A program made the translations under genes and the position numbers. DNA of 59,047 nt, from NCBI GenBank assembly GCA_017395065.1, contig JAFPWH010000037.1, forward strand, positions 1 to 59,047, given 5' to 3'. Below the pieces are notes generated by a model. That model saw only the letters and a program-made list of their open reading frames with translations. It was not told the DNA's origin and did no database searches. Below are positions 32,843 to 46,538 of the stretch, piece after piece (position 1 is the first letter of the stretch; each line of letters starts with the position of its first letter). The stretch comes from Clostridia bacterium. GTDB lineage: Bacteria; Bacillota; Clostridia; Christensenellales; Aristaeellaceae.

Positions 32843-34096
32843 ATGAAGCTGAAAATCGGCATCGTCGGCGCCGGCGCGGCGGGGCTCATGGCGGCGAAAT
32901 ACGCGCTCGATGCAGGCGCGGACGTGACTGTGCTTGAAAAAAACGAAAAGACGGGCAAAAAGCTCTATATAACCGGCAAAGGCCGTTGCAACGTCACAAA
33001 CGCCTGCGACAGGGACGAGCTCATGAAAAGCCTCGTGAGAAATCCGAGGTTTCTGTACGCGTCCCTAAGTCTTCTGGATAACGAAGGGATCATGCGCCTG
33101 TTCGAAAGCCTGGGCGTAAAACTCAAAACGGAGCGCGGCCAGCGGGTGTTTCCTGAAAGCGACCACGCAAGCGACATAAGCCACGCGCTGGAAAGCTATA
33201 TCCTTTCGCACGGCGCAAAGCTTTTATTGAATACGGAAGTAAGGCAATTGCTGATCGAAGACGGCGTCTGCAAAGGCCTCAGCACCGACAAGGGCGACAT
33301 GTGCTTCGACAGGGTCGTTCTTGCGACGGGGGGGCTCAGCTATCCCGTGACCGGGTCTAACGGCGAGGGGCACAGGATGATGAAGGCTTCCGGCCACGCC
33401 ATCACACCCTGCCGACCGGCGCTTACGCCCATCGAGACCAACGAAGACTGGCCGAAGGAACTGATGGGCTTAAGCCTCAAAAACGTAAACCTCTCCGCCT
33501 ACGCCTCTGTCAAGGGAAAGCGCAAACGCATCTATTCGGAAGCCGGCGAAATGCTGTTTACGCATTTCGGCGTAAGCGGCCCGCTCGTTCTGACGCTTTC
33601 GAGTCTGCTTCCCGAGGATTACAGGGAAACGGAACTGTATATCGATCTCAAGCCCGCGCTCGACGAAGCCCGTCTCGACGCCCGCTTCCTCAGGGGTTTT
33701 GCTTCGATGCCCAACAAACAGCTGATCAGCTTCATGGATACGCTGGAGCCGCACGCATTGGGCGAGATGATCTTGCGCCTTGCCGGCGTGTCCGCCTACA
33801 AGCAGATAAACTCCGTGACAGCGGAGGAAAGAAAAAGAATCGAAAAGCTGGTAAAAGCGCTGCCGCTCACCGTCAAACGCCTGCGCGGCTTTGACGAAGC
33901 CATCATAACGCGCGGAGGCGTGAGCGTTTCCGAGATCGATCCTTCCACGATGCAGAGCAAGCTCGTCAAAAACCTCTATGCCGCGGGAGAACTTTTGGAC
34001 GTCGACGCGCTGACCGGCGGCTTCAACATTACCGTGGCTTTTGCGACCGGCGCGCTGGCCGGCAAAAGCGCTGCCCTTTCGGAGGCCCGGACATGA
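32843..34096 (+). CDS. FAD-dependent oxidoreductase, HI0933/BaiN-like family
   Basis: I start at ATG 32843, one base after the RpiR stop. The 417-residue flavoprotein has GIVGAGAAGLMAAKYALDAG for FAD binding, a second GKKLYITGKGRCNVTNAC block diagnostic of the HI0933 family, VVLATGGLSYPVTGSNGEG, and the closing LYAAGELLDVDALTGGFNIT. The family has very many uncharacterised members; BaiN, in bile-acid metabolism, belongs to it. The actual substrate is unknown. It overlaps the following two-TM gene by 4 bases. Confidence 0.9.
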   Translation: MKLKIGIVGAGAAGLMAAKYALDAGADVTVLEKNEKTGKKLYITGKGRCNVTNACDRDELMKSLVRNPRFLYASLSLLDNEGIMRLFESLGVKLKTERGQRVFPESDHASDISHALESYILSHGAKLLLNTEVRQLLIEDGVCKGLSTDKGDMCFDRVVLATGGLSYPVTGSNGEGHRMMKASGHAITPCRPALTPIETNEDWPKELMGLSLKNVNLSAYASVKGKRKRIYSEAGEMLFTHFGVSGPLVLTLSSLLPEDYRETELYIDLKPALDEARLDARFLRGFASMPNKQLISFMDTLEPHALGEMILRLAGVSAYKQINSVTAEERKRIEKLVKALPLTVKRLRGFDEAIITRGGVSVSEIDPSTMQSKLVKNLYAAGELLDVDALTGGFNITVAFATGALAGKSAALSEART

Positions 34097-34578
34097 CGGA
34101 GCTCTATAGCGCCTCCTACGTCGGCGAACAAAAGCGTCTGTACAAAAAGAGACTTATGCTGTGCGCGGCAACGGCTGTTTCCGTTCTGTTCGTTTGTGTG
34201 CTTTTGTGTTTCTTTGTGAACACCAAAACGGCAAATGTGCTGTACTTCGTTACGATCGGTCTTTCGATCCCCGCAGGATGGGTCTATCTGCTGTATTTGC
34301 GGCCGAGGCGCAAAAGCGCCCGCGCCGAGTACACGCACTGCGAGAACATTCTTTCAAAAACGGACTCTGAATTGCACAGTGGCGTTCTGAGCGTATCCAA
34401 ACAGAAAACACAGGTCCCCGGAAGCATACAGGTAAGGAGCGTAAGGCTTACGAGCGGAGAAGAGACGCACTTTTTTCATTTAAACGCCGCGTTTACGCTC
34501 CCTGCCGACGGAACGCACGTCACCCTGCGCACGGTAAACAACTACGTGACCGCCTGCGAGGTTAACGAAGATGCGTAA
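34093..34578 (+). CDS. Two-transmembrane protein with C-terminal beta domain, paralogue B
   Basis: A 161-residue protein with a basic N-terminus, two membrane segments (about 20-42 and 48-68) and a C-terminal soluble domain ending VTLRTVNNYVTACEVNE. By eye this aligns end to end with the 15383-15862 protein (VRITSFGNFITDIEQ), including a strand with xVRSV/xVRDV in the middle. It overlaps the FAD gene by 4 and the next gene by 8 bases. Function unknown; both copies precede exported proteins. Confidence 0.7.
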   Translation: MTELYSASYVGEQKRLYKKRLMLCAATAVSVLFVCVLLCFFVNTKTANVLYFVTIGLSIPAGWVYLLYLRPRRKSARAEYTHCENILSKTDSELHSGVLSVSKQKTQVPGSIQVRSVRLTSGEETHFFHLNAAFTLPADGTHVTLRTVNNYVTACEVNEDA

Positions 34579-35176
34579 GTATTCGACTCTCCGTTGGTTC
34601 TTGCGGATGATCCCCGCGCTGCTTGCGTGGACCGCGTTCATGCTCATCCTCTGGGGCTTTGTGTATTTGCGGCTTACGGATACTTCGGCTGAGCAAAAGC
34701 TCGTCCTCTACATAGACGGACAAGTCCTGAATGCCCGGGACATGATGCTCGAACTCGAAAGCAAAACGGTCGAAAACGCATCGAAGGAAAGCGCTTTCGG
34801 ACAGGACGCCGATATAAGAATGATAAAGATAAGGCCTCTGACATACAACATACTCGGCTATTCTGCCGAAAACGAGGCCGATCTCTTTATCGTAGCAGAG
34901 CCGGATATGGAGGAGCTGCTTGACTGGTTCCTGCCCCTGCCCGAGGAGCTGTCCGCGCTCGGCAGCTGCTATCTGAAGGACGGCACAGCCTATGGTGTCG
35001 AGATCAATATAAGCAGGTACATCGATAACGCTTATGTATATCAAAGCGCACCCGAAACGAATTACCTTTGTATGTGCAAAAATACCGTGCACGCGGGAGA
35101 CGTGGACACAGCCGCGCCGGGCTTCTTTGCCTGGCTGATCGGCGAAAATAATAAAACGTTTGAGGAGGCCCCATGA
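34571..35176 (+). CDS. Membrane-anchored extracytoplasmic protein of unknown function
   Basis: A 201-residue protein with one N-terminal membrane segment (about 13-34, MIPALLAWTAFMLILWGFVY) and a soluble domain outside. The segment ADLFIVAEPDMEELLDWF looks like part of an alpha/beta fold, but there is no recognised domain. No lipobox Cys follows the hydrophobic stretch, so it should stay membrane-anchored. It overlaps both neighbours by 8 and 4 bases, in the same operon as the galactanase. It could be an accessory binding protein; this is inference only. Confidence 0.65.
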   Translation: MRKYSTLRWFLRMIPALLAWTAFMLILWGFVYLRLTDTSAEQKLVLYIDGQVLNARDMMLELESKTVENASKESAFGQDADIRMIKIRPLTYNILGYSAENEADLFIVAEPDMEELLDWFLPLPEELSALGSCYLKDGTAYGVEINISRYIDNAYVYQSAPETNYLCMCKNTVHAGDVDTAAPGFFAWLIGENNKTFEEAP

Positions 35177-37110
35177 AAAAACTGATTTGCGCGATCCTTG
35201 CGCTTGCCCTTATGGGAAGCTTATCCGGCTTTTCCGAGAACACCGCTTCTGAAACGCTCTACGTTTCAAAGGTCGAAAACCTCCCCGAAGATTTCATCTT
35301 CGGTGTAGACGCTTCAAGCGTGATCTCGCTTGAAAACAGCGGCGTCAGGTTTTACGGCTTTGACGGAAACGAACAGGACGTATTCAGGACGCTTTCCCAA
35401 AGCGGGATCAACTACATCCGCGTCCGCGTCTGGAATGATCCCTACGACGCGAAAGGGCGCGGCTACGGCGGCGGAAACTGCGACATCGCTACCGCCGTCG
35501 CCATCGGCAGGCGCGCCACGGAAAACGGCATGAAGCTGCTGGTCGATTTCCACTACTCCGACTTCTGGGCCGACCCGTCCAAGCAGATGGTGCCCAAAAG
35601 CTGGAGGGATATGGACATAGAGACCAAAACGCAGGCCGTGTACGACTTTACGAAGGAATGCCTTCTGACGCTCAGAAACGAGGGCGTCGACGTCGGTATG
35701 GTGCAGGTGGGCAACGAGACGAATACCTTCATGTGCGGCGAAAAGACCTGGTTCAACATCACCTATCTCATGGATGCGGGCGCAAAGGCCGTCAGGGAAA
35801 TCTACCCGGAGGCGCTCGTCGCCGTTCACTTTACTAACCCCGAAAAGCAGGGAAACTATGCAAACTTCGCGAGCAAGCTTGCCTATTACGCGGTCGATTA
35901 CGACGTTTTCGGCACCTCCTGGTATCCCTATTGGCACGGCAGCCTCGAGAACCTGAGCACAGTCTTAAGCGAAATATCCGAAAAATACGGCAAAAAGGTC
36001 ATGGTGCTCGAGACCTCCTACGCCTATACGACGGAGGACAGCGACTTTTTCGGCAACACCATCGGTGACACGAGCGAAGGCGGCTATCCGATCACCGTAC
36101 AGGGACAGGCAAATCTGATCAGAGACCTTACCGACGCGATGGTCAATCACACAGCAAACGGCATCGGCATCTGCTATTGGGAAGGTACCTGGATCAGCGT
36201 AGGCGGGGACAGCCGGGAAGAAAACCATGCTCTTTGGGAAAGCTTCGGCTCCGGCTGGGCGACGAGCTTTGCGGGTTATTACGATCCGAACGACGCCGGA
36301 AAGTATTACGGCGGAAATGCAGTGGACAATCAGGCGCTGTTTGACAAAAATGGTTTGCCGCTCGAATCCCTGAAGGTCTTCAGCCTCATGCGTTCGGGAA
36401 ACGAATTGCCCGTTACCGCCAACGCGCTCGAAAACGCCGCCGTGATCTGCGACATTAACGGTGAGATCGCTCTTCCCGCGACCGTAAACGCCGTCATGAA
36501 CGACAATTCCAGGCGCGCCGTGGACGTGACGTGGAATATCGACGAAGCGGGTTTGGAGACGCTCAGGCGTCAGGGAACCGGGACGTATACGATCGAAGGC
36601 ACAGCCGGAGACAAAAAGGCGCTTTGCCGCCTTACGTTGATCGAATTCAACTATCTTGCGGACTGGAGCTTTGAAGAATCTTCGGACGCGTGGAAGCTTA
36701 CCGACCTAAAGAAAGCGGACGAGCTGTACATAGAGGATAAGAAGACCGACAGTTTGACCGGGAGCAAGCACGCGCATTTCTGGTCGAAGGCCAAAGACAG
36801 CGTGGAATTCACCCTCGAACAGGAAGTGCAAAACCTTGACGCCGGCAAATACAAGTTCAGCGTCTCCATCATGGGCGGAGACTGCGGCGATACGGAAATC
36901 TACGCCTACGTGAAAATCGGCGGTGAAACGGTTGCGACCTGCCCCAGGAGCATAAACGGCTACGGCAATTGGGATACTGCTCTGATCCCGGAAATCCTGC
37001 TGCCCGAGGGCGGCAGTCTGACCGTCGGCGTGTACGTCAAATGCGCCGGCGAGGGAAACGGTGCGTGGGGCAAGATCGACGACGCGATGCTGAACCGGGT
37101 AAACGAGTGA
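35173..37110 (+). CDS. Secreted GH53 endo-beta-1,4-galactanase
   Basis: A 645-residue exported enzyme that cleaves the beta-1,4-galactan side chains of pectin. Signal peptide 1-21 is followed by a GH53 catalytic barrel (about 35-395). The acid/base Glu lies in MVQVGNETN (about 180) and the nucleophile Glu in VMVLETSYAYT (about 279), as in characterised galactanases. The GH53 marks NYIRVRVWNDPYD and LLVDFHYSDFWADP are present. A Big_4-like Ig domain (about 415-490) and a C-terminal jelly-roll module (about 495-645), CBM61-like by eye, complete it. It overlaps the upstream gene by 4 bases. It makes galacto-oligosaccharides suited to the GH2 enzyme at 40644-43676. Confidence 0.93.
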   Translation: MKKLICAILALALMGSLSGFSENTASETLYVSKVENLPEDFIFGVDASSVISLENSGVRFYGFDGNEQDVFRTLSQSGINYIRVRVWNDPYDAKGRGYGGGNCDIATAVAIGRRATENGMKLLVDFHYSDFWADPSKQMVPKSWRDMDIETKTQAVYDFTKECLLTLRNEGVDVGMVQVGNETNTFMCGEKTWFNITYLMDAGAKAVREIYPEALVAVHFTNPEKQGNYANFASKLAYYAVDYDVFGTSWYPYWHGSLENLSTVLSEISEKYGKKVMVLETSYAYTTEDSDFFGNTIGDTSEGGYPITVQGQANLIRDLTDAMVNHTANGIGICYWEGTWISVGGDSREENHALWESFGSGWATSFAGYYDPNDAGKYYGGNAVDNQALFDKNGLPLESLKVFSLMRSGNELPVTANALENAAVICDINGEIALPATVNAVMNDNSRRAVDVTWNIDEAGLETLRRQGTGTYTIEGTAGDKKALCRLTLIEFNYLADWSFEESSDAWKLTDLKKADELYIEDKKTDSLTGSKHAHFWSKAKDSVEFTLEQEVQNLDAGKYKFSVSIMGGDCGDTEIYAYVKIGGETVATCPRSINGYGNWDTALIPEILLPEGGSLTVGVYVKCAGEGNGAWGKIDDAMLNRVNE

Positions 37111-37141
37111 CCTTTTCGGGTACTCGACTTTCTTACAATTC

Positions 37142-39454
37142 TCAGTGCCTGTCCCAGAATTTCCGAAGCTCTCGGGCCAGACGGCCGATATCGACGGCCT
37201 TTGGCTTCATGTGCGGCGGAAACAGGGACAGGTATTCTTCGCTCGAATATCTTTCGTCAATGAACAGCACGGCGCCGACGTCCGACGAAGTGCGTATGAC
37301 ACGTCCCGCCGCCTGCAGGCATTTGCCCATGCCGGGATAAACATAGGCAGTCTGAAAGCCGCCCTCGCCCGCGTCGTCGTCGTAAAGCTGCTTCAGCGCG
37401 TTGTTTTCAAAATTGATCTGCGGAAGGCAGACGCCGACGATCGCAGCGCCGATCAGCCTGCTTCCCGGAAGGTCGATACCCTCGGAAAACACGCCGCCCA
37501 TCGCGATGAAGGCGACCATGGAGTTTTCCGGATCTTCCCTGAAGGCGTTCAGGTATTCGAGCCTCGCCTTTTCGCTCATCTCGCTTTGCTGCTTCAGTGT
37601 CTCCACGCGCGGTTCGAGCGAAAGAAAATACTCATAGACGAGGTTCAGATATCCGTGGCTCGGAAAGCAGGCAAGGTAGTTTCCTGTTTTCGACAAAGCG
37701 AGCGCGTGGATGGCCTTCGCCACCGACAGCGCGCTTTCGTTGCGTACGGAATAGCGGGTGGGAATGTCCATTCTGAGGCAAAGCAGGTTTTCACGCGGAA
37801 AGGGGGAGGCCAGAGCGAGCAGCTTATCCGCATCCCTGCTGAATGAAAACATGGCCGCGTAATGCTCCATGGGGCTGAGCGTCGCCGAAAACAGCGCCGT
37901 TCCGCACATGCGTTTCATTGTCTTTGCGAGCAGCGGCGTAGGATTCCAGCACCAAAGCCGCACGCGGTTTCGCTTTCCTTCAGGCGTAAGCATAAGCTTA
38001 TAGCTTTCTTCGTCAAAATCGTTCGAAGCGCGCAGAAACGCGGCGGATTTGAAATAGACGTCGCTGAGCATCTCGCCGAGCTCACCGCCCACCGAAAGTT
38101 CGCCTTTGGCAGCGTCCATGAAGCGTTTCAGCGTATCGATGAGCTTTGAGGGCAATTCGCTTCGCAGCTCGGGCTCGTCCGCCTTGTCGAGACTCAGTAT
38201 GACCTCGGTCAAAGCGATATACAGTTCGCTCCTCTTTCCCAGCGCTTTACCCACATTCGTTCGCAGTGTTCTGGTTTCATTGTAGCCGATTTCCGCGGAA
38301 TACATTTCGCGTGCGCGGTCGATCAGGTTGTGCGCTTCGTCGATCAGAAGCGTGTACCTGCCGCTTTTGTCAAAGAAACGCTTGAGGCGGACGGCGGGAT
38401 CGAACACGTAATTGTAGTCGCAAATGATGACCTGCGCTGTTTCGCTCAGCGCCAGGCATAGCTCGAACGGGCAAAGATTGTATTTGTCCGCAAGGAGCCG
38501 TATTTTCGCTTCGTCGAACGCGCTTTCGTTCCAGCTTTCGCTCACGGCGTGCTTTTGCCTGTCGAAGTGTCCTCTGGCCCTTGGACAGAATTCGGGATCG
38601 CAGCGCCTGTCCGGCGTGGGGCAGAGCTTTCGTTTCGCGCTTATGGAGACCGAGCGGACGGAGAAGCCTTTTTGCCGCATCAGCTTCAGCGTGTTTTCTG
38701 CAGCGATTCGGCCCGTGCCGCGCGCGGTCAGATAAAACACGGTGTCGCTTAGGCCTTCCCCGAGCGCCTTAATGGCGGGGAACAGCGCGGCCGCGGTCTT
38801 TCCGATGCCCGTGGGCGCTTCACACAAAAGCTTGGTTTTCGAACGTATGGCGCGATACACCGCGGCGGCCATTTCCCTTTGGCCGTCCCGGAAGCTGTCG
38901 AATGGGAAGCCCGTATTCCTGACGGAGGGCAGCGAAACGTCGAGCCAGCTGATCCGCTTTTTCAGCCGCTCAACGTACACGCGGACATATTTTGAAAATC
39001 TTTCGGAAAGCACTTGCGCGTCATGCACCCGCATGAACTCTGCCCGTTCGCCGGTCAGGTTCAGATAGACAAGCCGAAGGGCGCACTCCTTAAGACCGTT
39101 CTGCTTTGACAGGATATAGGCATAGATTTCAGCCTGTGCCCAGTGTACAGGATAATCGTCGATACGGATCAGCGCCGGCGGGAGGCGCGTGGTTTTTATT
39201 TCCTCGACCAGGCAGCTGTCTCCCTTCAGCATTAGGCCGTCCACGCGCCCCTGCACCGTCAGCTCGATCCCGTCGATCGTCTCGGTGAGCTTTACCGGCA
39301 CCTCGGCGCGAAAGTCTTTGCTGTAGGTGTTCTGCTGCATCAGGTGGCCGGTCAGCCCTTCCTGCATGCGGTCGATCGCACCCGCGCTCATCGAAAGATC
39401 GCCGCCCTCGTAATAGGTCTCGGCGATCGTGCGAACATTTACGCTGTAGGACAT
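37142..39454 (-). CDS. PD-(D/E)XK nuclease - XPD/DinG-type helicase fusion
   Basis: I start at ATG 39454, overlapping the upstream methyltransferase stop (TGATG); the frame's earlier ATG lies inside that gene. The 770-residue protein starts with a Cas4-like PD-(D/E)XK region: GRVDGLML and CLVEEIKTT give D and E-x-K. A superfamily 2 XPD/DinG helicase follows: APTGIGKTAAALFP (about 219), LIDEAHNLIDRARE, and C-terminal ASGRVIR-type motif VI (QAAGRVIRTSSDVG). Cysteines in LCPTPDRRCDPEFC and NLCPFELC fit the 4Fe-4S cluster of this group. It probably unwinds and trims DNA in repair or replication restart. Confidence 0.9.
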   Translation of the reverse strand: MSYSVNVRTIAETYYEGGDLSMSAGAIDRMQEGLTGHLMQQNTYSKDFRAEVPVKLTETIDGIELTVQGRVDGLMLKGDSCLVEEIKTTRLPPALIRIDDYPVHWAQAEIYAYILSKQNGLKECALRLVYLNLTGERAEFMRVHDAQVLSERFSKYVRVYVERLKKRISWLDVSLPSVRNTGFPFDSFRDGQREMAAAVYRAIRSKTKLLCEAPTGIGKTAAALFPAIKALGEGLSDTVFYLTARGTGRIAAENTLKLMRQKGFSVRSVSISAKRKLCPTPDRRCDPEFCPRARGHFDRQKHAVSESWNESAFDEAKIRLLADKYNLCPFELCLALSETAQVIICDYNYVFDPAVRLKRFFDKSGRYTLLIDEAHNLIDRAREMYSAEIGYNETRTLRTNVGKALGKRSELYIALTEVILSLDKADEPELRSELPSKLIDTLKRFMDAAKGELSVGGELGEMLSDVYFKSAAFLRASNDFDEESYKLMLTPEGKRNRVRLWCWNPTPLLAKTMKRMCGTALFSATLSPMEHYAAMFSFSRDADKLLALASPFPRENLLCLRMDIPTRYSVRNESALSVAKAIHALALSKTGNYLACFPSHGYLNLVYEYFLSLEPRVETLKQQSEMSEKARLEYLNAFREDPENSMVAFIAMGGVFSEGIDLPGSRLIGAAIVGVCLPQINFENNALKQLYDDDAGEGGFQTAYVYPGMGKCLQAAGRVIRTSSDVGAVLFIDERYSSEEYLSLFPPHMKPKAVDIGRLARELRKFWDRH

Positions 39455-40623
39455 CAGTCGAAGATCTGCATGATGGCGCACTTGAGATATCTGGTCTCCG
39501 GCGAAGCGGGCAGCACGGGATGGTCGTGCGCCTGAGACCTCAACTCCACGAACCTTACGCGCTTCTTTGCGTCGCGCGCGGCGATGTTGATCATGTCTAC
39601 AAACTGCTGTGTGGAGACATGCTGGCTGCAGGAGCAGCTGACGAGATATCCGCCGTCCCGTGTCAGACGAAGCCCGCGCAGGTTGATTTCCTTGTAGCCC
39701 CTGAGCGCGCTTTCGACCTGGCTGCGCGTCTTCGTGAAGGCGGGCGGGTCGAGAATGACGAGATCGTATTTGCTCTTAGCGTCGGTGAGCTCCCGGAGAT
39801 GGTCAAAACAGTTGTGCGCCTCGAAGCGGACGTTCGTAAGGCCATTCATTTCCGCGTTTTCACGCGCGACCAAAAGCGCTTCTTCCGAAATATCCACGCC
39901 GAGTACGTCCTTTGCGCCGCCCTTTGCGGCGTTCAGGGCAAAGGAGCCGTTGTGGCAAAAGCAGTCCAGCACCGTAGCGCCCTTACTCAGCTTCATGACC
40001 TCTATGCGATTTTCCTTCTGATCGAGGAAGTAGCCCGTCTTTTGACCGTTTATCACATCGACGGAGTACTTGATGCCGTTCTCGGTCATGATCACGCGGG
40101 GCGGCACCTCGCCGTAAAGCAGGCCGGTCGTCTGCTGCATGCCTTCCAGACGCCTGACCGGCACGTCGCTGCGCTCGTAGATTCCCCGGGGATGAACGAT
40201 CTCGACGAGCAGCTGCGTTATCACGCTTTTCCATTTTTCGATGCCCAGCGACATGCTCTGAATGACCAGCACGTCGTCGAACTTGTCCACGATCAGCCCG
40301 GGCAGAAAGTCGCTCTCGGAGTAGATGAGGCGGCAGCTGTTTATATCGCACAGCAACTTTCGGTAATCGTAAGCGGTCTGAATGCGCCGACGGAAAAAAT
40401 CATCGTTGACCGGCTCGTCGTGGTAAGTCAGCATCCTCAGCGTGATCTGGGAATTCGGATTGTAAAACGCCCTGCCCAGATAAACGTCCTTGCTTGAAAA
40501 GACGTCGACGACGTCTCCGGGCGTATAATCGCCCTTCACCTCCACGACGTCCGAGGCGAAAACCCAGGGATGTCCGCTGCGCACGCGGCTTTCGCGTGTC
40601 GCTTTCAGTATCGCTTTTGCCAT
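39454..40623 (-). CDS. rlmI: RlmI-like class I rRNA cytosine methyltransferase
   Basis: A 389-residue protein of the RlmI/RlmK-YwbD family: PUA domain at the N-terminus (SGHPWVFASDVVEVKGDYTP), an EEHEB linker (GLIVDKFDDVLVIQ) and a C-terminal SAM methyltransferase domain. The latter shows VLDCFCHNGSFALNAAKGGA (motif I) and LVILDPPAFTKTRSQVESAL (motif IV). The Cys in LVSCSCSQHVS is at the expected catalytic position. RlmI makes m5C in 23S rRNA; the exact position here is inferred from family. It starts 20 bases after the GH2 stop and overlaps the helicase gene. Confidence 0.9.
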   Translation of the reverse strand: MAKAILKATRESRVRSGHPWVFASDVVEVKGDYTPGDVVDVFSSKDVYLGRAFYNPNSQITLRMLTYHDEPVNDDFFRRRIQTAYDYRKLLCDINSCRLIYSESDFLPGLIVDKFDDVLVIQSMSLGIEKWKSVITQLLVEIVHPRGIYERSDVPVRRLEGMQQTTGLLYGEVPPRVIMTENGIKYSVDVINGQKTGYFLDQKENRIEVMKLSKGATVLDCFCHNGSFALNAAKGGAKDVLGVDISEEALLVARENAEMNGLTNVRFEAHNCFDHLRELTDAKSKYDLVILDPPAFTKTRSQVESALRGYKEINLRGLRLTRDGGYLVSCSCSQHVSTQQFVDMINIAARDAKKRVRFVELRSQAHDHPVLPASPETRYLKCAIMQIFD

Positions 40624-40643
40624 GTGTGTCTTTCTCCTTTATG

Positions 40644-44760
<4,117 letters not shown>

Positions 44761-44764
<4 letters not shown>

Positions 44765-45489
44765 AGGGCACCCACCTGACTGTTTTCTCTCGCGTCCATG
44801 ATCGCGCGTGCCATATAGTAGTCCGAAGCCGTAGTGATCTTTATGTTTTCGCTGGGTCCCAGAACGGTGTACAGCTTGTGCCCGTAGTGATTCATGAGCG
44901 TCGCCGAATCGATGGCCTGTGTGTAACCCTCTTTTTGCGCACTAATGTGCGCACAATAGATGTCTTCCAGCATAAAGCACTGCGGCGCGCGCACGAGCCG
45001 AGCATTGGTACGGTCTACCACATGGGAGATCGAACCGCTTTCGTCTGCTGTCATGATGGTCTCGATCGCGTTTGAAACGGTGATGGCGTTTCCGTGCTCC
45101 CTCGCGCAGGCAATGCAGTCGCTCACCAGTGCGTCGCTGATCAGCGGGCGCACGCCGTCGTGGATAAGTAGCAGCACGTCTTTCGTGCTTTCTTCGTTTT
45201 GATGGATCGCTTTGATGCCGTTAAAGATGCTGTCCTGACCGGTTTTGCCGCCCGAGACGACGAGATTTACCTTGCTTATGTCATACCTTGTGAGCAGGGA
45301 CCTGAGATAGTCGATCCTGTCTTCGATGCAGACGACGCAGATGGCGTCGATCAGCGGATTCAGTTGAAAATACTCCAGGGTATGAATGATGACGGGCTTG
45401 CTGGAAATGACCAGAAACTGCTTGGGCACAGAGGCAGAAGACAGCCGCGTTCCCGTGCCGCCCGCAAAAATCAAAGCGATGTTCTTCAT
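44761..45489 (-). CDS. IspD/TarI-like cytidylyltransferase
   Basis: I start at ATG 45489 (GGGAGG 5 bases upstream), giving 242 residues. The CTP-binding loop FAGGTGTRLSSASVPKQFL, LLIHDGVRPLIS, VVDRTNARLVRAPQCF and ENIKITTASDYYMA show the IspD/TarI family. IspD makes CDP-methylerythritol for isoprenoids; TarI/Bcs1 makes CDP-ribitol for wall teichoic acid or capsule. SGGKTGQDSIFNGI and the neighbouring NAD epimerase fit the TarI side better. The IspD gene of this organism would be expected elsewhere. First gene of the leftward operon. Confidence 0.87.
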
Positions 45490-45535
45490 ACCGTCCTCCC
45501 GAAAAAGCAAAACAGTATAAATTAAACTATTTTAT

Positions 45536-45564
45536 AGTATAACAGAAAAGCCGGCGTTTTTCAA
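45536..45564 (-). promoter_or_regulatory. Promoter of the cytidylyltransferase operon
   Basis: On the minus strand TTGAAA (45564-45559) and TATACT (45541-45536), 17-base spacer, 47 bases before the start codon. Confidence 0.72.
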
Positions 45565-45602
45565 TCGGTGTGTTTGAATTTTGGTAAAAGTTTTGTTTTG
45601 TG

Positions 45603-45632
45603 GTGACAATCTTTGCAAACACGTACTATAAT
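45603..45632 (+). promoter_or_regulatory. purR promoter
   Basis: GTGACA (45603-45608) and TATAAT (45627-45632), 18-base spacer, 39 bases before the start codon. No PurBox pair was found by eye. Confidence 0.65.
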
Positions 45633-45670
45633 TCAGGATAAAGGAAAAATGTTCGGTTTTGGAGGTTCCC

Positions 45671-46492
45671 ATGGAGCACACTAAGCGCGTGGACAGGATC
45701 GGCGTCATCGCAGCGACGCTGATGTCCACGCCCAACGTCGTACACAATTACAGCGAATTCTGCGATATGTTTTCCATATCCAAATCGACCGTGAGCGAGG
45801 ATATGGAAATACTGCTTTCCGGTTTTGAAAAATACAAATGCGGCATCATCGAAACCATCGCGGGCGCGGCGGGCGGCGTGCGGTTTCGCCCGTATCTGAA
45901 CGCGGAAGTGAAAAAGGCCAGAATAAAGGCGCTCGCGGAAAAGCTTTCCGAGCCCGGAAGGCTTCTGCCCGGCGGATTTCTGTACTCTTCCGATATCGCC
46001 AGCGACCCCGTGATTACCTACGAGCTTGCGCAGATCGTCGCCGACAAATACTACGATAACCCGCCGGACTTTGTTCTTACGATGGAGACCAAGGGAATTC
46101 CCTTTGCGCTGATGACCGCAAAGGCGCTTGGCGTAAGTCTGGTCATTGCCAGAAGAGATTCCAAAGCCTACGAGGGCAGCGCCGTAAAGATCAACTACAC
46201 CTCCGGCAGCGACAACGAGCAGATCGACACGATGGCCGTCTCCCGCAGGGCCGTGAAGGCCGGGCAGAAGGCTTTGATCGTCGACGACTTCGTAAAGGGC
46301 GGCGGAACGATCTTGGGCATGGCCGAAATGATGAAGGAATGCCAGATCAAGGTCCTCGGTGTGGAAGTGATGATCAAGACCGAGAAGCCTGAAAAGAAGC
46401 TCTATCAGGCGGTTTCCTCGCTCTTGGTGCTCAAGGGCATCGACCGCATCAGCAGCGCCTGCGAAGTAGTGCCGGAAAAGGATTATTTATAA
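45671..46492 (+). CDS. purR: Pur operon repressor PurR
   Basis: I start at ATG 45671 with GGAGG 7 bases upstream. The 274-residue protein is a Gram-positive PurR: N-terminal winged helix (SEFCDMFSISKSTVSEDMEI; about 30-50) and a phosphoribosyltransferase-like domain with the PRPP loop KALIVDDFVKGGGT (about 199-212). It binds DNA upstream of purine genes and is released by PRPP. Its own gene lies next to pth-mfd rather than beside ispE or yabJ as in B. subtilis. It is followed within 2 bases by a new promoter for pth. Confidence 0.95.
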   Translation: MEHTKRVDRIGVIAATLMSTPNVVHNYSEFCDMFSISKSTVSEDMEILLSGFEKYKCGIIETIAGAAGGVRFRPYLNAEVKKARIKALAEKLSEPGRLLPGGFLYSSDIASDPVITYELAQIVADKYYDNPPDFVLTMETKGIPFALMTAKALGVSLVIARRDSKAYEGSAVKINYTSGSDNEQIDTMAVSRRAVKAGQKALIVDDFVKGGGTILGMAEMMKECQIKVLGVEVMIKTEKPEKKLYQAVSSLLVLKGIDRISSACEVVPEKDYL

Positions 46493-46521
46493 TTGACACG
46501 GAGCCCAAACGGGTGTACAAT
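46493..46521 (+). promoter_or_regulatory. Promoter of the pth-mfd operon
   Basis: TTGACA (46493-46498) and TACAAT (46516-46521), 17-base spacer, just after the purR stop. Confidence 0.85.
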
Positions 46522-46538
46522 AGATAAACCATATGTCT

